Shown here: positions 47,586 to 60,126 of the stretch, in pieces | Numbering within the stretch: the stretch's first letter is position 1 | Layout of the letters: each line of letters opens with the position of its first letter | Assembly (NCBI RefSeq): GCF_013426205.1 | Contig: NC_089426.1 | Span: forward strand, 62,001 to 126,000 | From: Metarhizium brunneum | Lineage: Eukaryota > Ascomycota > Sordariomycetes > Hypocreales > Clavicipitaceae | Length of the DNA stretch: 64,000 bases | Direction: 5' to 3' | Translations under genes and position numbers: made by a program | Notes under the pieces: model-generated | What the model was told of the DNA's origin: nothing | The model's database searches: none | Seen by the model: only the letters and a program-made list of their open reading frames with translations

Positions 47586-48263
47586 TCAGAGAATCGTCAG
47601 TGTCTCGGCAATGGGCAATTTCTTGGGCTTCTCGGGATGAGCAGCTTGCTCATCTCCGTAGTTGAGATGGGCCTTGAGCTTATAATCCTCTGGGACACCA
47701 GCGAATTTCTTGATGGCTGCCTCGACAGGCGGAATAGCATTCATGTGCTGCAGGTTAGCTCCTACTCCCTCCAGCTCCAAGGCAGTCCAGATAAGGATCT
47801 GGTGAATGCCTTGGGCGTGATCACCCCACTCGCTGAACATGTGGCTGGTTGCCTTGTGTGTCTCGGCAGCCTCCTTGGTCGTCTGGCCACGCTCCCAGAA
47901 GAGTATCTAGACCTCGTTAGACAGTCTGCTTGCGAGTCACAAAAGTTGCGGACGTACGGATCCATATGCAGCCTTGTGGGTTTGGAGAAAGGGGCCCAGC
48001 TTTTCCCAGAGGGCGGGATTGATCGACTTGAGGACCGGCTCAACCTCCTCGAGGATAATGCTCCAGAGCTCTTTGTGCTTCTCCCCGAAAGCGAGCGAAA
48101 TGCGGACAGGCTGCGTGTTGTAAGACGAGGGGGCAAAGGAAAGGACTTTGGAGACCAGCTCTTGGACACGTTCGTCCGAGACCTTGGAGGTTCCTGCCAA
48201 ACCATGGACACTGCGACGGTGAGCCGCAGCTGCGAGCCACTCGTCAGCCGTGATGGAAGGCAT
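47586..48263 (-). CDS. Nitroreductase family protein (Frm2/Hbn1-like)
   Basis: A small flavin-dependent oxidoreductase of 208 residues. Exons are 48263-47958 and 47906-47586, separated by a 51 bp intron (donor GTACGT, branch CTAACG, acceptor TCTAG, phase 0). The join gives AAYGS-ILFWERGQTTKEAAETHKATSH, as in this family. Landmarks are RRSVHGLAG and SFAPSSYNTQPVR for FMN binding, WGDHAQGIHQ, TALELEGVGANLQH and a C-terminal HLNYGDEQAAHPEKP. Family members act in the cytosol with NAD(P)H and are linked to oxidative-stress and fatty-acid signalling or nitro-compound reduction in yeast. It stands alone between the two clusters, so a role in either pathway is not supported. Confidence 0.92.
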
Positions 48264-49677
48264 CTTGACAGAATGTGTAGGTGATGGATGTTTTCATCAG
48301 ACTTGGGATGCGCCTCACGAGAAATACATAGACATATATATACGTACCTAGGTATATATGTACACTACGTCGCACGCCCGTCAGAGGCCGGAACGGTATC
48401 CAATGCTACACGGCGGTGTGCTTTGGCCACATGCTGGCGATGAGGCGGCTTACGTGCTTCCTGTGGCCTTGATGACTGCACAGTCATTGGCTGTTATTGG
48501 CCCCTGGCTTGAGTGATTTTCATTTACGGGGGATACAAAGTCCGCCTCAGAAACATTTCCCCGGAGAACAGACCAAAAGGCGACCATATAACGCCCAGGA
48601 GAAAAGTAATCAAGGCTGCGTCGTCGTTTATTTGGACAAACGAGCCAATAAAAATAAGGATCGTCTGCTTCGACGTGTTTCCATTATTTCGAATGCTGAC
48701 AAACTCTCTCAAATAAACTGCCAAGGTCGAAAGCACCATGTTCATCAATGTCCGAAGGCCAGCATCAGCTATAGAAGGCAGCGTGGCTGTCCAGTCTCGA
48801 CCGCATAGATGCGCAGAGAGGGCTGTCTGTCAGAGAGGGGAGACGAGTGAGGGCAGTGTTTATGAAATGTGCATGCTGGAAGCATAAGCCTCAAGTGCTT
48901 GTTCTTCTTGCTTTTAGTTTATTTTTTTTAATGTCCTAGTCTGCTGTCTACTGTCAATGGGTCTGGTCCGTTGCGTCTTTCTGGCTGTTCTGATGCAGGC
49001 CGTGGCCAGCAGTTGCCTGTGGATGCCGGGCCGACCGTGCGGCACAAGTCCGGTCGATACATTATTGACTTTGCATGTGGTGTCTAAGGCTGTCTCGACT
49101 TTGAGGCGTATCTGACGTCTCTGCATTGGCGAAATTTTATTCGGTAGTCCTGTGATGTCTATTCATGTATGAAAGTGAATGGATTCTAATTTACCATGGC
49201 GATGGTACGGCGTCTTATAGTGATGCCGAAGACCGCTCAACATCAGCTCAATTTTCAATTCATATCAACCAAATCAATGTGTTAGAAAAAATGTTTTGGT
49301 GTTGGTAATGTAGGCGATTCCTTGAAACGGGTTTCAGTATCGTTCCTGCTTCAAAATTTCCAGGCGTGGACAAGTGAAACTCATGTCAAGGACTTGATGA
49401 CTTGGAAGCTTCTCGTACCGAGACAGGCATAGGGTAGGTTGGTCCAAAGTCAACACGCAACATTGAAACCACGCAAATAAAGCCGGTACACCATGTTCAC
49501 CGCGTAAAATCTCATATATGCGCAGTAGTACGTGCTGATATTCTGCCCTCTCACAACCTCGCCGACTGAAGCTTAGTGGTACTTTGCAAAGTGTTTTCAT
49601 TTCCTATCACTCTGTTCTATAATAAATGTCAAGATACCCAAACCAAAACAACAAGGTTAAAAGACTCATGTAAGCTA
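48264..49677. other. Intergenic stretch, nitroreductase to NR-PKS 3' end
   Basis: It contains the nitroreductase promoter side (from 48264 upward) and, at the right, the 3' flank of the non-reducing PKS gene. Short frames on both strands have no motifs. No RNA gene or repeat was recognised. Confidence 0.4.
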
Positions 49678-52600
49678 CTAATTAAGAAAACCCATCGCCT
49701 TCCAAGACGACACATAGGACCGCACCACCTCGGCACTCACCGGCCCCTCGGCAGCCAGGGTTTTGGAATGCTCACTTGATCTTTGCGTGTCCAACACGAT
49801 ACCGCCACAAGCCATGCGCTCAAAGTGGCCCTCGAGAAAGTCCAGGGCGAGGGCGGCAGGGTTCTCAGCCGGGGAAAGAGGCGATTGGCGAACCCGTCTA
49901 ATCCACTCTTTAAAGGAAACGATGCCATGGGGAGGAATATCCAGAGCAGCTGCCAGAACCGTAGACATGTCCTTCCACGGCTGGCCGACGGGGTTGTCGA
50001 CGTGATAGACCGGATACGCCTCCGTTGCTTCGGGGCGGCCGTCAATGTTGAGCAGGTCGACCACGACGCCGGCGGATTTATCCACGGGCAGCCAATGCAG
50101 GTCACCGCGCAGGTCGGGCAACGCCTTGAGCGCCTGGGAGCTCTTCACCACGAAGGCAAAGTGCTCGACCGGGTTCCAGAAGCCGCTGGCCGTCGACCCA
50201 GAGATCTGGCCGGGACGCGCCACCATGGCCCGGAAGAGCCGCGGATGACGGCGCAGCGTGTCGGCGAGCATGCGCTCGCACACCCACTTGCCCTCGTTGT
50301 AGCCGCTGGGCATCACCGCGGCCATGGGCATGGCCTCCTCGAGGACGGGGGACTCGGCCGAGAAGCCCGTCACGCCGATCGACGAGATGAACTGGAAACC
50401 GATCCTGCGCGGCTCGGTTCCCACCGCCATGTCGTGCGCCAGGTCCAGCAGGTTCCGCATCACCCTGGCCTGGGGCTCAAAAGCCTTGAGTGGCCGCGTG
50501 GCGCTCATGGGCCAGGCGTTGTGGATGATGTGCGTGCCGTGCCGCGCCAGCCAGGTGTACTCGTCGTCCGGTAGACCAAGTTGCGGCTTGGAGGCGTCGG
50601 TACCGTATACCCGCAGCTTCTCGCGCGCGGTGGGGGACAGCTCGATGCCTCTCGAAGAGAGTGCCTCTGCCTGCCGCTCGTCGGCGGGCACGCCGCTGAG
50701 GGTGCGGTTGATGCAAACCACAGCGGCGACGTGCGGCCGCTCGGCGAGTGCTTGAACAATGTGCGACCCGAGGCTGCCCGAAGCGCCCGTCACGACCACG
50801 ACGGCTCCGGCACGGGGATGGTTGCCGATAGTACCCTTCCTCGCAGCTTCAAGCGCGGCCGACTCCCAACCAGTCGTGTAGGCTGCCACTAGGCGCATTG
50901 CCTCTGCCTCACGGGCTGCTACATCACCCGTACCAATTACTTTCGCCGCTGGGACAGGTGGTTCGCTCACCGAATCCTGACTTTGGCAGCTGACGTCCGA
51001 GGCGTCATCGGGAGTGGACATGTCCGAGGTCGTGTCTTCGTCCGCCGAGTCTGAGAAGACAACGTCACCCTCTCCGGCCGCCATGTCTTGGTCGCTATCT
51101 TGGTCGCCATGCTCTTCCTCCACGTCCTTTTGCCCTCCGGCCCTCGCCAAAGCATTCGCCACACAGGCAACGAAGGCGCCAAGACTCGTGGCTACCATTG
51201 TCTCTGCGCGATCGAGCGTGCAGTGAAAGGTATCCTCGACCTCGCGCGCCAGCTCCATGCTCATCAACGAATCAATGCCCAGGTCAGCCATCTCACTGTC
51301 GAGGCTCATCTCGCTGGCCTCGATGCCGGAAACGTCGGCGACCACGTCGCACACCTCGTTTGTGATGTCGCGCGGCCCACTGGTAGGCTTCGCCCTTTTC
51401 ATCCCGGTCCTCTTTGCCTTGGGGCGGGACGGGAGCGGCGCCGGCGTCGAGTTTGGACCGGTGGCATTGATAGGCCCGGCAAGGGCGGCAAGAGGCTGGG
51501 CAGACGACGGCAGAGACGCTGCGGTGCTTCTCACAAACGACTTGTCCGTCGTCGCCCGCGCCAGGATCTTGCTCATCGTCGCCTTGGGAACGCGGACATA
51601 TTTCAGGCCCAGTATGACCTCGGCCAGGGCACCCGTCGAGGCATCAAAGATAAAGACGTCTGAGACGTAGGCCTTTTCGTTTTGGCGCGCGTGGCGAGCA
51701 AGAACATGCCACACACCAGGACCATGCTCATGGCCATCAGTGACCGGCTGCGCCTCGGGCGAGCGCATCACCAGCTCGAGGCCCGTGGCAACAAACATGT
51801 CGCTCGCGGGAATGTCCGTCAGCAGGTTGACGTACATGCCCGCAACTTGGCCGTACGAGTCTGCCTTGGGGACATCAAGCCAGGTGTCGCCGGCGTGGCG
51901 CTTGTGCACGACACCCGCGCTCTCGCCGTTGTCGCGGCCGACAACGTACCGCACGCCGTGGTACACGGAGCCAAAGTCGACAACTTCCTCAAAGGCTCGG
52001 TACACGTTGCGGCCTTGGAGCGCCTCCACGCCCTCATCGTCGGGGCCCAAGGCCAGAACGGCCTGGCACTGCGCGTGGCCGACGACGCGCTCCCAGCGTC
52101 CGAATTCCTGCACAACGGCCGGGTCGGATGGCGAGCACATGTTGATGCGGCCCTCGGCGTGCTTGTTGTCGGCAGGGGAGGTGCCGACGCTGTGGATGGT
52201 CCAGTGCCACTCTGTTTTGGCCTTGTTGAGTGGCTCGAGGTCAATGTAGTAGTCGCGCGTCGAGTCGGCACAGATGGGCGAATGGCTGAGCATATCGCGC
52301 ACCACCGGCGAAAAGCCATTCGCTCTCCATTCCGGAGTCAGGCTGAAAAGGGTCTCGATGGCCATGTCTATCTCAAGCGTGGCTGCAGCAATGGGCGCCG
52401 TCTTGGCGATGACGTGTGTCGCAAACAGGCGCTGGTACTTGTCCGAGGCCGTGTTGATACGGAACCGAGCCAGCTTTGTCTTCTTGTTGGCGCTGCCACC
52501 CTGGTGGTCCTGGAAGCCGACAAAGGTCCATATATCAAGCGTCTTGGGATCGACTTGTTCTTGCTGTGCCAGTCCCGCCGCCGGCAGCCGTCCATTGCTC

Positions 52601-55600
52601 CCGGACATGGTTTGGACGACCTTGATAGCCTGCTCGATTGGCGACTTGAGCTCGAGCCAATGGCGCGACTTCTCGAACTGGTACGGCGGCAGGAGGAGCT
52701 GCGTATACTCGCCCGCCTGTCGCCGGTGGTGAGCCCAGAAAGACACACGTAGTCCCTGTTTCCAGAGGTGTACCGTTGCGTCCGTGAGCCTGTCGATGCC
52801 CTTGTTGGTGTTGGTGATGGACACGGATTGGAAGTGAAGCCCGTCAGAATAGGTTGGCACCGTCTGGGCAAGTGCACGCGATGCCATGACGGTGATGGTC
52901 GAGTTGGAACCCGCCTCAAGGAAGATGGCCTGCGGATGCTTCTGTGCGAGCCGTTGCACGGCGTGGTTGAAGAAGACGGGCTGGCGCATGTGAGAGCCGA
53001 CAAAGGTCCAGTCCAGTCGGGCGGCCGCGTCGCCATGCTCGGTGGCACGTTCTATCGGAATGACGGCGTCATGAAAGGTCACCCCCTTGCCGACCTCGTC
53101 CCCGAGGCGGTCGACGATGCTGTCTACCAACGCCGAGTGGAACGCATTGGTGACGTTGAGACGCTTGCTCTTGACGCCCTCGACCGCGCTGCCCCCTCCG
53201 GCCAGCGTAGTGGCAAATGCGTCGATGGCTTTTGTCGATCCGGCGACAGTGAAGCTGCGAGAACCGTTGTAGCAGGCGATGCCAGCTGATCCATCGGATC
53301 CGAGGTTTGACTCGTTGAGGAGATGATGCACGAGTGCTTCGTCGGCCTCGATGGCCATCATGGCGCCCGGATCGGGTCCCCAAGCGCTCTGCACCAGCTT
53401 GGCCCGACCAGCAATCAGCTTGACCGTGTCTTGCAGACTCAGCACGCCCGCTACGCAGAGCGCAGTTATCTCACCAAAGCTGTGGCCCACGACGGATACT
53501 ACCTTGTCGGCGAGCCCGCAGTCCATCCAGCTCTTGGCCGAGGCGTACTGCATAGCAAAGAGCGCCGTCTGGAGCTTGACCACGTCCTGATAAGGCTCGC
53601 CAGAGAAAATGTCGGGGTAGATGCTGTCAAGGCCGTGAGCTGTAATGGCGGCATCGCAGTTATCCAGGTGGTGCCGCAACACTGCGGCACCCTGGTACAC
53701 CGCGCGGTCCAGCCCGACGAATGTCGAAACCTGGCCTCCAAAGCACAGAACCACGGGTCGCTCAGGCTTCACGGGCGCGATGCCGATGCTAGCAGATGTG
53801 TCCTTGGTAGCCGCGGTTGCCTCGGCGAGCTTGTCCTGCAGCTCGTCCAGCGAACCGCAGCTGAAGATCAGCCCTTGGGGCAAGCCGGGATCCGATTGCC
53901 AATTCATGTTGAACGATACATCGGCGAGCTTGGCCTGGCCATCTCGGGGCCCAGTGTGGGCGCGCAGGTAGGGAGCCAGCGCGGTGCTGTACGCGGCAAT
54001 GCTGCGGGCGTCGAGGCCGGCGATCCAGAAGGGCAGCCGAGGCGACGACGCGGTCAGGGAGGTGGCTTTGGCAGGCTTATGAGCCGAGTAAGCAACCACG
54101 ACGCTCGAATTGGATCCGCAGGCGCCGTAGTTGTTGATCAGAGCCAGCTTCCGGTCCCCTGGCCAGGACCGCAACGACGTGACAACCTCCATCTTGTCTG
54201 ACGGCTGCGCCTGGATGTGGGGGTTCATGCTCTTGAAGCTGGCTTGGGGAGGGATGAAGTCGCCTCGCATCATCATGAGCACCTTGATGAGGGAGACGAT
54301 GCCGGACGCGCCTTCAGTGTGGCCGACGTGACCCTTGACCGAGCCGATGGGCAGGACAGTATCGCGCAGAGGACCGGCCACGGCGTTGCGTATGCTCTCC
54401 CACTCTGCAGGGTCTCCGACGGGCGTGCCAGTGCCATGACACTCGACCAGCGAAATGTCGCGCGGGTTTACGCGCGCTTTGCGGATGACGTGGTGGAAGA
54501 GGGCCGACAGAGAAGGTACGTTGGGAACAAAGAGCGGCGTGGTGTTGAGGTTTTGATTGATGCCCGTAGAGCGTATGGTGCCCAGGACCGTGTTCCCGTC
54601 GGCCACGGCGGTGGATAGCTTCTTGAGGAAGACGTAGGCGATGCCGTCGCCGCGGCAGTACCCATCGGCATCCGAGTCGAAGGGTTTGCACTGGCCGGTC
54701 GGGCTGATGAAGCTGCCGGCGGCGAGGTTTTGTGTCCACTGCAGGTTGGTCAAGACATTGACGCCGCCGCAGAGCGCCGCCGGGACCTCGCCCGACAGCA
54801 GATCCCGGCAGGCCATATGAAGGGCCGTCGTCGACGACGAGCATGCTGTATCAAAGGTCAGGGACGGGCCCGTCCATCCAAAGTGGTGCGACACTCGGCC
54901 GGGGATGAAGCTTCTCAGCTCCCCCGTCCCCGTGAAGGCGCTGGTCGGGTGGCAATGGACGTTGACATCGTACTCGTAGGAGCAGAGGCCGACGTAGACG
55001 CCCACGTGCTTCCGTCGTTGCAGCCCGGCGGCGCTGGTCGCGGCCAGCTCGTTGAAATAGCCCGACTGTTGGAGAGCTTGGTAGGCGGCCTCGAGCGAGA
55101 GGCGGCCCTGCGGGTCCATGGCCATGGATTCGCGCGGGCTCTTTTTGAAGAACTTGTGGTCGAAGGCGTCGGCGTCGCGCATGAGATTGCCGTACCACTT
55201 CCTGTCGGGGTCGGCATTGTCGCGGAACAGCATGTCGGGCGTCATTCGCTCGCGCGTGATGGCCTCGTGCTGCGACTGCCCCGTCTTGAGCATCTGCTCA
55301 AACTCGTGCAGGTCTTGGCCGCCCGCCACCTTGAGGGACATGCCCACGACGGCAACGACATGCTCGCAGTCGTCTTCTGGCTGGACACGGGGTGTGCTCG
55401 GTTCTGCGACCTGAGCCCGTGAGACGGCAAGCGCGCCGTTGCTTTGTGTTTGTGGTTGTGGTTGTGGTTGGGGTTGGTGCTGCATCCGCGCCATGGACTT
55501 GCTTATGTCATCCTCGACATCCTCAAAGTGGGCCTGCTTGGCACCAAAGGCGCGCAGGATGGTGGGCGGCAGAGGGCGGTCGAGGCCAAAGGCAATGAGG

Positions 55601-56706
55601 GACAGGTGCTCCTTGTTGGCCGCAAGCTTCGAAACGGTGCTGGTCCAGCGCAACTGGTTCGCCAGGATGGAGCGCAGCACCGTGCCGACCAGGTCGACGT
55701 GGTCGTGCGCGACTTGCTCGCCGTCGGGGTGGTCGAGGTAGGTGGGCAATGCCAGGTGGGCGGCATCCGGGAACTGCAGCCCGGCCATGGAGTGGCACAG
55801 GTCGACTAGGGCCTCGGTGTGGCGCAGCCGCTCGGCCGTCGGCGCGTGGAGCTGGCCCTTGAAGGCGAGCGGCACGGCCGTGACGCCGGCTGCCCGCAGC
55901 TGCCGCACCAGCTTGGGGGCGAGGCGCTCCGACGCCGTCACGGTGGCCCGGCACTCGTCAAAAAGCACCGAGACGTAGGCATCCGGGCCCAGCCTGGAGA
56001 CGATGCGCGCCAGGTCATGGCCCTGCTCGGGTCTCCTCCACGCCGTCGCCAGGGACACGGACCCGCCCTTGCCGCGCCCCTTGGTCCACTCCTCGGTGGC
56101 CCCCACCACCGCCGCCATGAGCGCCGCCACGCGCACCGCCGCCGCGCCGTACTTTTCAAATTCCTGCCGGTTGTGCGAGCTGGCCACGGCCACGGCCGCC
56201 ATCATGCCCGCGCAGAAGCCCACCGTCTCGACCCTGTTATTCCTGGCGGGCTGCTGCTGCTGCTGCTGCTGCCTCACCAGCTCTGCCTGCAGGTCGTCCA
56301 CTCCGTTTCCCGCCGCGCCGCTGAATCGAAACTCCAGATAGCGCCAGTACTGGTCCAGCTGGATAGCCACCATGAGAACCCCGATCCAGACATGTGGCAT
56401 CTCGGCGTCTGGGGCCAGCGACGCAGCCGAGGCAGGGCCATCTCGAAACCACGACTCCAGATCGGCCAGCAGACCATGACCCTGCATTGTGCTGGCCACT
56501 TCGGGCATCTTGTTTGTCAAGGCTTCCCAGTACCGTGGCAGCCCGGCCAGGGTCTCTAGTATCCATTCTCCGTTGGGCCCGTCCACAATCTGCCGCACCT
56601 GTTTTTCCAGCGAGTTTTTGCTTTGTGGCCCAATGTGTCCTCCGAAAACAAGGCTTGTCGCTTCACGGACGTTGGATAAAGATGTAGGTAGAGCGGGGGC
56701 CATCAT
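49678..56706 (-). CDS. Non-reducing polyketide synthase, SAT-KS-AT-PT-ACP-R
   Basis: A 2342-residue iterative type I PKS in one exon. Domains in order: SAT with GFCAG near residue 163; KS with DTACSSS (Cys about 621), ECHGTGTP (His about 756) and KGHVGHTEG (His about 795); AT with GHSFGE (Ser about 1075); PT with THVIAKTAP (His about 1430) and VDFGSVYHG (Asp about 1576); ACP with GIDSLMSM (Ser about 1812); and a C-terminal reductase with TGASGSLGS near 1972 and YNEGK near 2134. The stretch between ACP and R is a short acidic linker with no room for a C-methyltransferase. The R domain replaces a thioesterase and normally releases an aldehyde. The SAT would accept a starter acyl chain, probably from the neighbouring HR-PKS. 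A seven-Gln run and a QP-rich linker are present. The start is ATG-ATG at 56706/56703. Confidence 0.95.
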   Translation of the reverse strand: MMAPALPTSLSNVREATSLVFGGHIGPQSKNSLEKQVRQIVDGPNGEWILETLAGLPRYWEALTNKMPEVASTMQGHGLLADLESWFRDGPASAASLAPDAEMPHVWIGVLMVAIQLDQYWRYLEFRFSGAAGNGVDDLQAELVRQQQQQQQPARNNRVETVGFCAGMMAAVAVASSHNRQEFEKYGAAAVRVAALMAAVVGATEEWTKGRGKGGSVSLATAWRRPEQGHDLARIVSRLGPDAYVSVLFDECRATVTASERLAPKLVRQLRAAGVTAVPLAFKGQLHAPTAERLRHTEALVDLCHSMAGLQFPDAAHLALPTYLDHPDGEQVAHDHVDLVGTVLRSILANQLRWTSTVSKLAANKEHLSLIAFGLDRPLPPTILRAFGAKQAHFEDVEDDISKSMARMQHQPQPQPQPQTQSNGALAVSRAQVAEPSTPRVQPEDDCEHVVAVVGMSLKVAGGQDLHEFEQMLKTGQSQHEAITRERMTPDMLFRDNADPDRKWYGNLMRDADAFDHKFFKKSPRESMAMDPQGRLSLEAAYQALQQSGYFNELAATSAAGLQRRKHVGVYVGLCSYEYDVNVHCHPTSAFTGTGELRSFIPGRVSHHFGWTGPSLTFDTACSSSTTALHMACRDLLSGEVPAALCGGVNVLTNLQWTQNLAAGSFISPTGQCKPFDSDADGYCRGDGIAYVFLKKLSTAVADGNTVLGTIRSTGINQNLNTTPLFVPNVPSLSALFHHVIRKARVNPRDISLVECHGTGTPVGDPAEWESIRNAVAGPLRDTVLPIGSVKGHVGHTEGASGIVSLIKVLMMMRGDFIPPQASFKSMNPHIQAQPSDKMEVVTSLRSWPGDRKLALINNYGACGSNSSVVVAYSAHKPAKATSLTASSPRLPFWIAGLDARSIAAYSTALAPYLRAHTGPRDGQAKLADVSFNMNWQSDPGLPQGLIFSCGSLDELQDKLAEATAATKDTSASIGIAPVKPERPVVLCFGGQVSTFVGLDRAVYQGAAVLRHHLDNCDAAITAHGLDSIYPDIFSGEPYQDVVKLQTALFAMQYASAKSWMDCGLADKVVSVVGHSFGEITALCVAGVLSLQDTVKLIAGRAKLVQSAWGPDPGAMMAIEADEALVHHLLNESNLGSDGSAGIACYNGSRSFTVAGSTKAIDAFATTLAGGGSAVEGVKSKRLNVTNAFHSALVDSIVDRLGDEVGKGVTFHDAVIPIERATEHGDAAARLDWTFVGSHMRQPVFFNHAVQRLAQKHPQAIFLEAGSNSTITVMASRALAQTVPTYSDGLHFQSVSITNTNKGIDRLTDATVHLWKQGLRVSFWAHHRRQAGEYTQLLLPPYQFEKSRHWLELKSPIEQAIKVVQTMSGSNGRLPAAGLAQQEQVDPKTLDIWTFVGFQDHQGGSANKKTKLARFRINTASDKYQRLFATHVIAKTAPIAAATLEIDMAIETLFSLTPEWRANGFSPVVRDMLSHSPICADSTRDYYIDLEPLNKAKTEWHWTIHSVGTSPADNKHAEGRINMCSPSDPAVVQEFGRWERVVGHAQCQAVLALGPDDEGVEALQGRNVYRAFEEVVDFGSVYHGVRYVVGRDNGESAGVVHKRHAGDTWLDVPKADSYGQVAGMYVNLLTDIPASDMFVATGLELVMRSPEAQPVTDGHEHGPGVWHVLARHARQNEKAYVSDVFIFDASTGALAEVILGLKYVRVPKATMSKILARATTDKSFVRSTAASLPSSAQPLAALAGPINATGPNSTPAPLPSRPKAKRTGMKRAKPTSGPRDITNEVCDVVADVSGIEASEMSLDSEMADLGIDSLMSMELAREVEDTFHCTLDRAETMVATSLGAFVACVANALARAGGQKDVEEEHGDQDSDQDMAAGEGDVVFSDSADEDTTSDMSTPDDASDVSCQSQDSVSEPPVPAAKVIGTGDVAAREAEAMRLVAAYTTGWESAALEAARKGTIGNHPRAGAVVVVTGASGSLGSHIVQALAERPHVAAVVCINRTLSGVPADERQAEALSSRGIELSPTAREKLRVYGTDASKPQLGLPDDEYTWLARHGTHIIHNAWPMSATRPLKAFEPQARVMRNLLDLAHDMAVGTEPRRIGFQFISSIGVTGFSAESPVLEEAMPMAAVMPSGYNEGKWVCERMLADTLRRHPRLFRAMVARPGQISGSTASGFWNPVEHFAFVVKSSQALKALPDLRGDLHWLPVDKSAGVVVDLLNIDGRPEATEAYPVYHVDNPVGQPWKDMSTVLAAALDIPPHGIVSFKEWIRRVRQSPLSPAENPAALALDFLEGHFERMACGGIVLDTQRSSEHSKTLAAEGPVSAEVVRSYVSSWKAMGFLN

Positions 56707-57677
56707 CGTTGCTTGACGCCGCGTGGCGTGTGAAAGGCGACTACTTGTTGTGCAGGCAACACCGGGAAGAGTAGGGAAAGAATAGTAAACGCTTGATCGA
56801 GTGTTCAGTCGCGAAGGGTATATTCATCTGGTAGTAGCACGGAAATGATGTGCAGAGCATCCAAGACAATGTCTCTCTTCTCTTGTTTTAAATAAGGGCC
56901 TACGGTTTGCTTGACCCTCTTGCCCATCCTCGCACGCGTGTAGAACAACTACCCATTGGGCCCCCGTTGTCTTACCGCAGTAACTTTTGTGCACAAGGAG
57001 CAGTTCACGTTGGGGGCTTACCGCGGAGGGCCTGCTTTCGGACTGGCGGAACAAAATAACAGCGACTTGTCAGCACCACGGATAAACGAATTTTACAAGG
57101 CAGAAGCACGCAATCTACCCAAGATGAAAGGCTCTTGCACCGTCTGATATTCAAACACAATGGCTCCGGTATCCCAACAATGGCAAGCATGTGTATAGAG
57201 GAGATGCTGCAGGATAGACGACATATCAGGTGTCATCCACCAGCGTATGGGTGTTTGGCATAGAATGCAATGCAACTCCAGGTACATGCCGCAGTAGCTG
57301 TTTCGAGGCTGTCTGACGCAGCTGCCGCCGGACTGAGCCAATGGCCACAGCAACGGCAAGATATTGGTGGTGAGCAAGCCAAGGGGAATTGAAAGTCCGG
57401 GGTCGGGACTCAGCCGCAGGGGTTGTAAGCGCGCTTCCGCTTCACGAATTTTCCATGGCGCCACCAAAACTGTCGGGGTTGGCCATATGGAGTATAAAAA
57501 TGTGTATACCTGTGTTATACGTACTGATTATTTTGATGTTACAATTTTTCTGGTAGCATGTTTACTGTGTCGCTTGTCTGACCCCATTTCCGACTTGTGT
57601 CCACTTGCTCGTGCCACCTGACCTCAAATCAACCTTGACCAAGGCACCGACCGGACTTGGTCACCATCTCGCTCGCC
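56707..57677. promoter_or_regulatory. Divergent promoter region, NR-PKS and FAD monooxygenase
   Basis: About 1 kb shared by two divergent cluster genes. TATAAAAA at 57493-57500 lies 185 bp before the monooxygenase ATG and is a good core-promoter candidate. No clear TATA was recognised on the NR-PKS side. No coding sequence is supported here. Confidence 0.45.
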
Positions 57678-59091
57678 ATGACGACCGGCAGCATCAACGG
57701 CAACGATGGCGTTGCACCCTCTCTTGATGTGGCCGTCGTGGGCGGTGGAATCATCGGTGTCATGACGGCCATCGGCCTGCGTCGCCGGGGCATAAACGCA
57801 GTCATCTACGAGAGGGCGCCGACCTGGCACGAGGTCAGCGCCGGGTTTTCCTTCACGGGCGCGGCGCGGGTGTGGATGGAGCAGATAGACCCGGCCCTCC
57901 TCGAGCTGCTGGGCAGCATCAGCCAGAAGACGGACGCCAGCAGCAGCAACGCCTACTGGAATGGCTACCACCCGCGCACCCGAGAGGAGGCCGAGGATGC
58001 GTCCAAGTCGCTGCTTTTCCGGACGCGGATCGACAACCTCGATTTCTGGGGCTGCGTGCGCTCGCAGTTCCTGAACGGCATGGCGGCCCTCCTGCCCGAG
58101 GGGGCGGTGAGGTTTGGGAAGCGGCTCGTGAGCTACGACGATGACGAGCAGAACGGCAAGGTCCTTGCGCACTTTGACGACGGTAGTACGGCCGAGGCCC
58201 ATGTCCTGCTTGGGTGTGACGGCGTCCATTCGACGACGCGGAGAGTGCTGCTGGGCGCCGACCATCCGGCCTGCCGGGCGGGCTTCAGTCACACCGTTGC
58301 CTACCGCACCATGGTTCCCATGGACGTGGGCATCGCCGCCCTGGGCAACAAGGTGGCCAGGAACGCCTGCAATCACCTGGGGCCAGGCGCAGACCTGCTG
58401 GTGTATCCGGTTCGTAGACAACATTGAACATTGAAGGTATCCCGCTCCCGCCGGCGCAGGCATTGCTAACATAATGTTGAACCCAACCAAGGTCATGTCC
58501 GGGACGCTTCTGAACATGGCCGTCTTCGCCCACGACGCCTCCGAGTTTCCCGACCCCGACAAGATGGCGGTGCCGGCCGCGCGAAGCGAGATCGAGCAGC
58601 TGTTCAGGGGCTGGAGCCCGCCGCTCGCCGACATTTGGAAGCTGTTTCCGGAGAAGACGGTCAAATGGGGCATCTTTGACCTGGAGCAAAACCCGCCGCC
58701 GACGTACGCGCGCGGCCGGGCCTGTCTTGTCGGCGACGCGGCGCACGCCAGCACGCCGTACCTGGGCGTCGGCGCCTGCACCGGCGTCGAGGACGCCCTG
58801 GTCATCTGCACGCTCCTGCAGGCCGTGCAGCAGAGGGCCCTCGGCGGCGAGGCGCTGCGAGAGGCGCTGACGGACGCGCTGCAGACGTACAACCGCGCCA
58901 GGCTGGACCGCGGCCGCTGGATACATCACCACTCGCGCGACATGGGCCAGCTGTATCATTGGAGGTACGGCCCGACGGGGCGCGACCCGGAGCGGATGAA
59001 GCGGAAGCTCGAGGAGAACTGGGCCGCCGTCGTCACCTACGATGTTTTGGCGTCGTTGCAGCCTGACGCCGTGCGAACCGGCATGGCCTAG
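57678..59091 (+). CDS. FAD-dependent monooxygenase, salicylate hydroxylase type
   Basis: A 443-residue group A flavoprotein monooxygenase. Exons are 57678-58409 and 58492-59091; the 82 bp intron (donor GTTCGT, branch GCTAAC) joins LVYP to VMSGTLL in phase 0. It shows the N-terminal FAD fold VVGGGIIGVMTA, the middle motif GCDGVHSTTRR, and the second FAD motif GRACLVGDAAHASTPYLGVGA. The family hydroxylates phenolic rings with NAD(P)H and O2. Members next to R-domain NR-PKSs (SorC, TropB, AzaH types) carry out hydroxylative dearomatisation of the released aryl aldehyde, and that is the likely job here (inference from context). The ATG at 57678 is used because the frame to 57657 begins with TTG. 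Confidence 0.93.
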
Positions 59092-59565
59092 TGAAGCATA
59101 CCGGATCGTGTTGCCCAGTGACAGGTAGAACAGTTGCTTGCTGTAATATAAATGGCCATGTATACTGAGATGCTCTGTACCGCATTGCGAATGTATAATC
59201 TCCATGCGTACGAGGCCTCCGCTTTTGGTGCAACCAGACACGTATAAGACCCTAGGGCCTCGCTGGGTCATAAGTTATAACACATCAACTTCATCTTCGT
59301 CATCAGAAGTGGGAGTTGCATTCGCCAAACCCTGAACAGACTGCTCGCTGATGGTTTAACCAAGTGCAACGAGTTTTCAACCACCATGGATGGGTACACG
59401 CTGGGCAGCATAGCAACACGTCTATAAGCCAAGACGGCCATGATACATGCACGGGACAAGGCACTTTATCGGACACGGCGCTCCATATGTGGACCATGTA
59501 TATCAGACTATGTACATGTATTTACGCACTTTCGAAGCCATGCACAATCCACTCCTTGCCGTCCT
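59092..59565. other. Convergent 3' region
   Basis: About 470 bp between two convergent genes. It holds their 3' ends and nothing coding was recognised. Confidence 0.4.
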
Positions 59566-60126
59566 TCACTCGGCTGGTTTCATGATGGAACGGTCGCCAG
59601 TGCACCAAACCGGGCTAGACTTCATCCTCTTCAACTTCCAAAGGTCGTCCACCTTGACGGCGTCGCAGTGGTAGAGTAAGCCGCTGGTAAACTTTTGCGA
59701 GTCCGGCTCGTAGCCCTTGCCGAGGACGCAGTGCACGGCCATGGCGTTGAAGGTAACGCGCGCCGTGGTTTCCGTGTCAATGCTCACGCGCATGTTGCTG
59801 AGGTAGTGGATCGTGTCGAGCCGGTCGCTGACGTTGGTCCACACCTTGGACTTGAGCTCGTCGTAGCCGTCGCAGACCTTGAAGGCGATGTCGGTGTAGA
59901 TGTCGGGCGTGACGCTCGACTTGAGGAGCTCCTCGCTGGACTGGTCGATGGACAGGAACGCGCGGTAGCAGGCGTCGGCGATGGCCTCGCGGTCGCTCAG
60001 AGGCGGGCCGGCGAGCTTGATGGGAAGAGGCGTGCCGTTTCGCACCATGGTTTCCGTGGTTTCCGTGTCAATGAATCGTGTCTGGTTGGAGGAGCTGTCG
60101 ACGGTGCTTGCTACAGCTGGACACAT
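59566..60126 (-). CDS. SnoaL-like (NTF2-fold) protein
   Basis: A 186-residue single-exon protein. The core from about residue 45 (DREAIADACYRAFLSID) to 175 (WKLKRMKSSPVW) follows the alpha+beta layout of SnoaL-like/NTF2-fold proteins, with the typical helix, then VWTNVSDRLDTIHYLSNMRVSID, a strand TARVTFNAMAVH, and a final pair of strands GLLYHCDAVKVDD-LWKLKRMK. Members in polyketide clusters act as cyclases, dehydratases, isomerases or hydroxylating helpers, and some are only binding proteins. No metal-binding motif and no signal peptide are visible. It is convergent with the monooxygenase and divergent from the HR-PKS. A tailoring role on the polyketide is inferred; the reaction is unknown. 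Confidence 0.8.
   Translation of the reverse strand: MCPAVASTVDSSSNQTRFIDTETTETMVRNGTPLPIKLAGPPLSDREAIADACYRAFLSIDQSSEELLKSSVTPDIYTDIAFKVCDGYDELKSKVWTNVSDRLDTIHYLSNMRVSIDTETTARVTFNAMAVHCVLGKGYEPDSQKFTSGLLYHCDAVKVDDLWKLKRMKSSPVWCTGDRSIMKPAE

Noticed and set aside
51682..52752. 356-codon plus-strand frame inside the NR-PKS
   Set aside because: It is antisense to the PT domain, is low-complexity GC-biased text and has no family motif.
57624..58892. Long antisense frame (422 codons) opposite the FAD monooxygenase
   Set aside because: It is a shadow of a GC-rich gene: it has no domain signature, while the plus strand shows clear FAD motifs and a consensus intron.
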